From assembly GCA_020438525.1 (NCBI GenBank), contig JAGQUL010000331.1:1-6550 (forward strand): a DNA stretch of 6,550 bases. Direction: 5' to 3'. The notes beneath the pieces are model-generated. The model saw only the letters and a program-made list of their open reading frames with translations. It was not told the DNA's origin and made no database searches. Shown one piece after another: positions 4,991 to 6,550 of this stretch. Each line of letters begins with the position of its first letter. Within the stretch, counting starts at the first letter, position 1. Origin of the DNA: Thermoleophilia bacterium (GTDB taxonomy: Bacteria > Actinomycetota > Thermoleophilia > Gaiellales > SKUG01). The translations under genes and the position numbers were made by a program.

Positions 4991-6550
4991 TCAGCGCGTG
5001 ATCGTGATCGGCGTGCGGTAGGTGGAGCGCCCGATCGCGTCGTCGGCGGGCAGCGACACGCGCAGCTCGTAGCTGCCCGCAGCGACGGTGTCGGGGATCG
5101 CCAGGCGCAGCTCGCGGGGCGTGTCGCCGGTCGGGCCGACGTACGCCGGGGCGAGCAGCTGCGCGATGGTCGTGCCCGTCGCGGCGTCGACGAGCTCGGC
5201 CTGCAGGCGGTAGTCGAGCTGGAGCGTGTAGGCGAGCACGACCTCGTCGTCGATGCCGTCGCCGTTCGGGCTGATCGTCGCGGCGGGCGGGGTGGTGATC
5301 ACCAGACCGGGGTCGTCCACGACCGGCAGGATCGCCACGGTCGCCGCTCGGGCGCGCTGGCCGTTGAAGCGCGCGCCGTTGACCACGACCCGCACGTCCC
5401 ATGCGGGCACCGACACGTCGTCGGGAACGATCCAGCTGGCCTGGCGCACGAAGCCGCGGCCGCCGGTCACGTGCAGCAGCTCGCCGGTGCTGATCCGCTC
5501 GAAGCGGAACGCGAGGTACTCGTCGCGCCACGGCGACACCGCGCGTGCGTTGACGCGCGCGACAGACGCGTCGAGCGGGTCGTCGGGGTGTCGCAGGCGG
5601 TAGCTGGTGGTGACGTTCGCGACCTTCGCGCCGCCGAGCCGCCACGCCGAGCCGGCGAGCGCATTGAGGTCGCGATACTCGGCGGCGCCCGGGCAGGCGG
5701 TGGGGTACAGGTCGCGGTGCCCGCTCACTGCCCGCACGCGCACGGTCGACCCGGCCGGGTACTTGTCGCTGGTGCGGGCGGTGAGCACCATCTTCGCGTT
5801 GGGTCGCACGTGCGCCATGTCGAGCCGCCACGCCACCACGCGGCGCAGCGCGAGCCGGGCGCGGCTCGTGGGTCGGGCAGCGGTGTGCGTGCCGAGCAGC
5901 GCGATGCCGGCGGTGCTCGTGTTGAACCCGGCGGAGTGTGCGCCGATCACCGGTTCGGTCATCCCGCCCGCGCGGCCTTCCCACACGCCGCCGCAGCGAT
6001 CCACGAGGAAGTTGTAGCCGATGTCGTTCCAGCCCTGCGTCACCATGTGGTAGCGCTGGATCCCGCGCAGCAGCGCCGGGACCTGGCTGCAGGCATAGGA
6101 GTTCGTGGAGTCGGTGTGGTGGATCACGACGCCGCGCAGGTCGGCGGCGTAGGCCGGGTCGACCCTCGGGTCGCGCGCGCCCCACTGTGCGCGGGTATGG
6201 ATCCCGCCGGGCACGTAGGGACGACCGACCGCCTCTTCGGAGCCGAGCACCTTCGCTGCGCCGCGACGCAGCGTGGTCGCGGCGCGCTCGGCCGGTGTGG
6301 CGGTGGCGGTGGCGTTGATCGCGGTGACCCGCACGTCGCGGGCGATCGCCGAGCTGCGCGAGCGGACCTGGATCCGATCGGCGGCGCCGACCCAGATCGG
6401 GTCCGACACCGTCCGCCGTGATGCGCCGCGGGCGTCGCTCGTTCCCGGATCGGGTCCGTGCGAGTCGGCGTGCAGCTCGACCCAGCGGCTCCAGCGCCCG
6501 TCGGGGCCCTGCGCGCGCAGCTCGATCGAGCCGGCGCTGCCGGTCCAGCT
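4991..6550 (-). CDS. Secreted N-acetylmuramoyl-L-alanine amidase (PGRP/amidase_2 type) with C-terminal FlgD-like Ig domain; 5' end outside window
   Basis: 519 residues are visible and the frame is still open at the right edge, so the start and expected export signal lie beyond it; the GTG at 6407-6409 is internal. The N-terminal part (GRWSRWVEL, then SDPIWVGAADRIQVR) resembles the beta-rich segment common ahead of actinobacterial amidase domains. The PGRP domain (about 6214-5645) follows, starting near HTRAQWGAR. Likely zinc and catalytic residues are the first His of VVIHHTD, the Tyr of WNDIGYNF, and the His and Cys of SGHRDLYPTACPG (Cys codon 5693-5695). These predict a working zinc amidase that cuts the MurNAc-L-Ala bond in peptidoglycan. 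An unassigned beta-rich stretch (5638-5276) leads to a final Ig domain with ISPNGDGIDDE (5275-5243), as in FlgD-like or secretion-associated C-terminal domains. It converges on the biotin ligase gene with three bases between stops and no dedicated terminator. The call is firm; the true length is unknown. Confidence 0.92.
   Translation of the reverse strand, partial: SWTGSAGSIELRAQGPDGRWSRWVELHADSHGPDPGTSDARGASRRTVSDPIWVGAADRIQVRSRSSAIARDVRVTAINATATATPAERAATTLRRGAAKVLGSEEAVGRPYVPGGIHTRAQWGARDPRVDPAYAADLRGVVIHHTDSTNSYACSQVPALLRGIQRYHMVTQGWNDIGYNFLVDRCGGVWEGRAGGMTEPVIGAHSAGFNTSTAGIALLGTHTAARPTSRARLALRRVVAWRLDMAHVRPNAKMVLTARTSDKYPAGSTVRVRAVSGHRDLYPTACPGAAEYRDLNALAGSAWRLGGAKVANVTTSYRLRHPDDPLDASVARVNARAVSPWRDEYLAFRFERISTGELLHVTGGRGFVRQASWIVPDDVSVPAWDVRVVVNGARFNGQRARAATVAILPVVDDPGLVITTPPAATISPNGDGIDDEVVLAYTLQLDYRLQAELVDAATGTTIAQLLAPAYVGPTGDTPRELRLAIPDTVAAGSYELRVSLPADDAIGRSTYRTPITITR
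5046..5080. repeat. Inverted repeats near the 3' end of the amidase gene, possible terminator for the convergent ligase transcript
   Basis: GCGGGCAGC (5046-5054) is the exact reverse complement of GCTGCCCGC (5072-5080). A competing tighter hairpin, GCAGCT-CGT-AGCTGC, lies at 5062-5076. The site is about 60 bases past the ligase stop but within the amidase coding region. There is no T-tract. Terminator function is speculative. Confidence 0.25.

Noticed and set aside
1857..6185. A very long open frame (1442 codons) on the - strand across thioredoxin, helicase, ligase and amidase genes
   Set aside because: The translation is Arg/His/Pro/Ala-rich low-complexity text with no recognisable domain. 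It is antisense to three well-supported genes and out of frame with the amidase. This is the usual high-GC shadow frame caused by scarce stop codons.
5471..6421. Open frame on the + strand opposite the amidase
   Set aside because: It is Gly/Ala/Arg/His-rich with no motifs, while the opposite strand has full PGRP catalytic motifs.
1..6550. Defence system, mobile element, CRISPR array, tRNA or rRNA
   Set aside because: Apart from the helicase, which matches a housekeeping repair family, nothing suggests defence. No transposase or integrase motifs, spaced repeats or tRNA-like sequence were seen.

Overview
The window is about 70% G+C or higher. All five genes use G/C-ending codons, and their products look like those of a high-GC Gram-positive. 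The clues are a large secreted L,D-transpeptidase carrying Ig-like repeats, and a secreted PGRP-type amidase ending in an FlgD-like Ig domain with an SPNGDG motif. This combination fits Actinobacteriota, and I would guess the class Thermoleophilia (Conexibacter/Patulibacter/Solirubrobacter relatives). That placement is an inference from protein style; no rRNA or other marker is present.

Layout, left to right. (1) Bases 2-1510, + strand: the 3' part of an L,D-transpeptidase gene (Ig-like repeats, peptidoglycan-binding domain, YkuD catalytic domain). (2) Bases 1511-1651: a leader region with an extended -10 promoter and a clear Shine-Dalgarno. (3) Bases 1652-1984, +: a classic 110-residue thioredoxin with WCGPC. 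(4) Bases 1985-2081: a short gap almost filled by one large imperfect hairpin (2002-2057) that looks like the thioredoxin terminator. (5) Bases 2082-4430, +: a DEXH-box superfamily 2 helicase of the MrfA/YprA type with a C-terminal cysteine-rich MZB (DUF1998) domain. (6) Bases 4427-4987, +: a compact biotin-protein ligase whose GTG start overlaps the helicase stop. (7) Bases 4991-6550, - strand: the 3' part of a PGRP/amidase_2 N-acetylmuramoyl-L-alanine amidase, convergent with the ligase gene and separated from it by three bases.

The genes fall into two themes. The two outer, truncated genes encode exported cell-wall enzymes: one forms or edits cross-links, the other cuts stem peptides from glycan. 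The three inner genes are cytoplasmic housekeeping or maintenance functions: redox, DNA repair/unwinding and biotinylation. Only the helicase and ligase look co-translated. I see no mobile element, CRISPR array, tRNA or rRNA, and nothing that amounts to a new multi-gene system. The points most worth a second look are the long hairpin just before the helicase start, the biotin ligase lacking its usual C-terminal domain with an altered KWPND motif, the variant helicase motif VI, and a low-complexity acidic insert in the transpeptidase.
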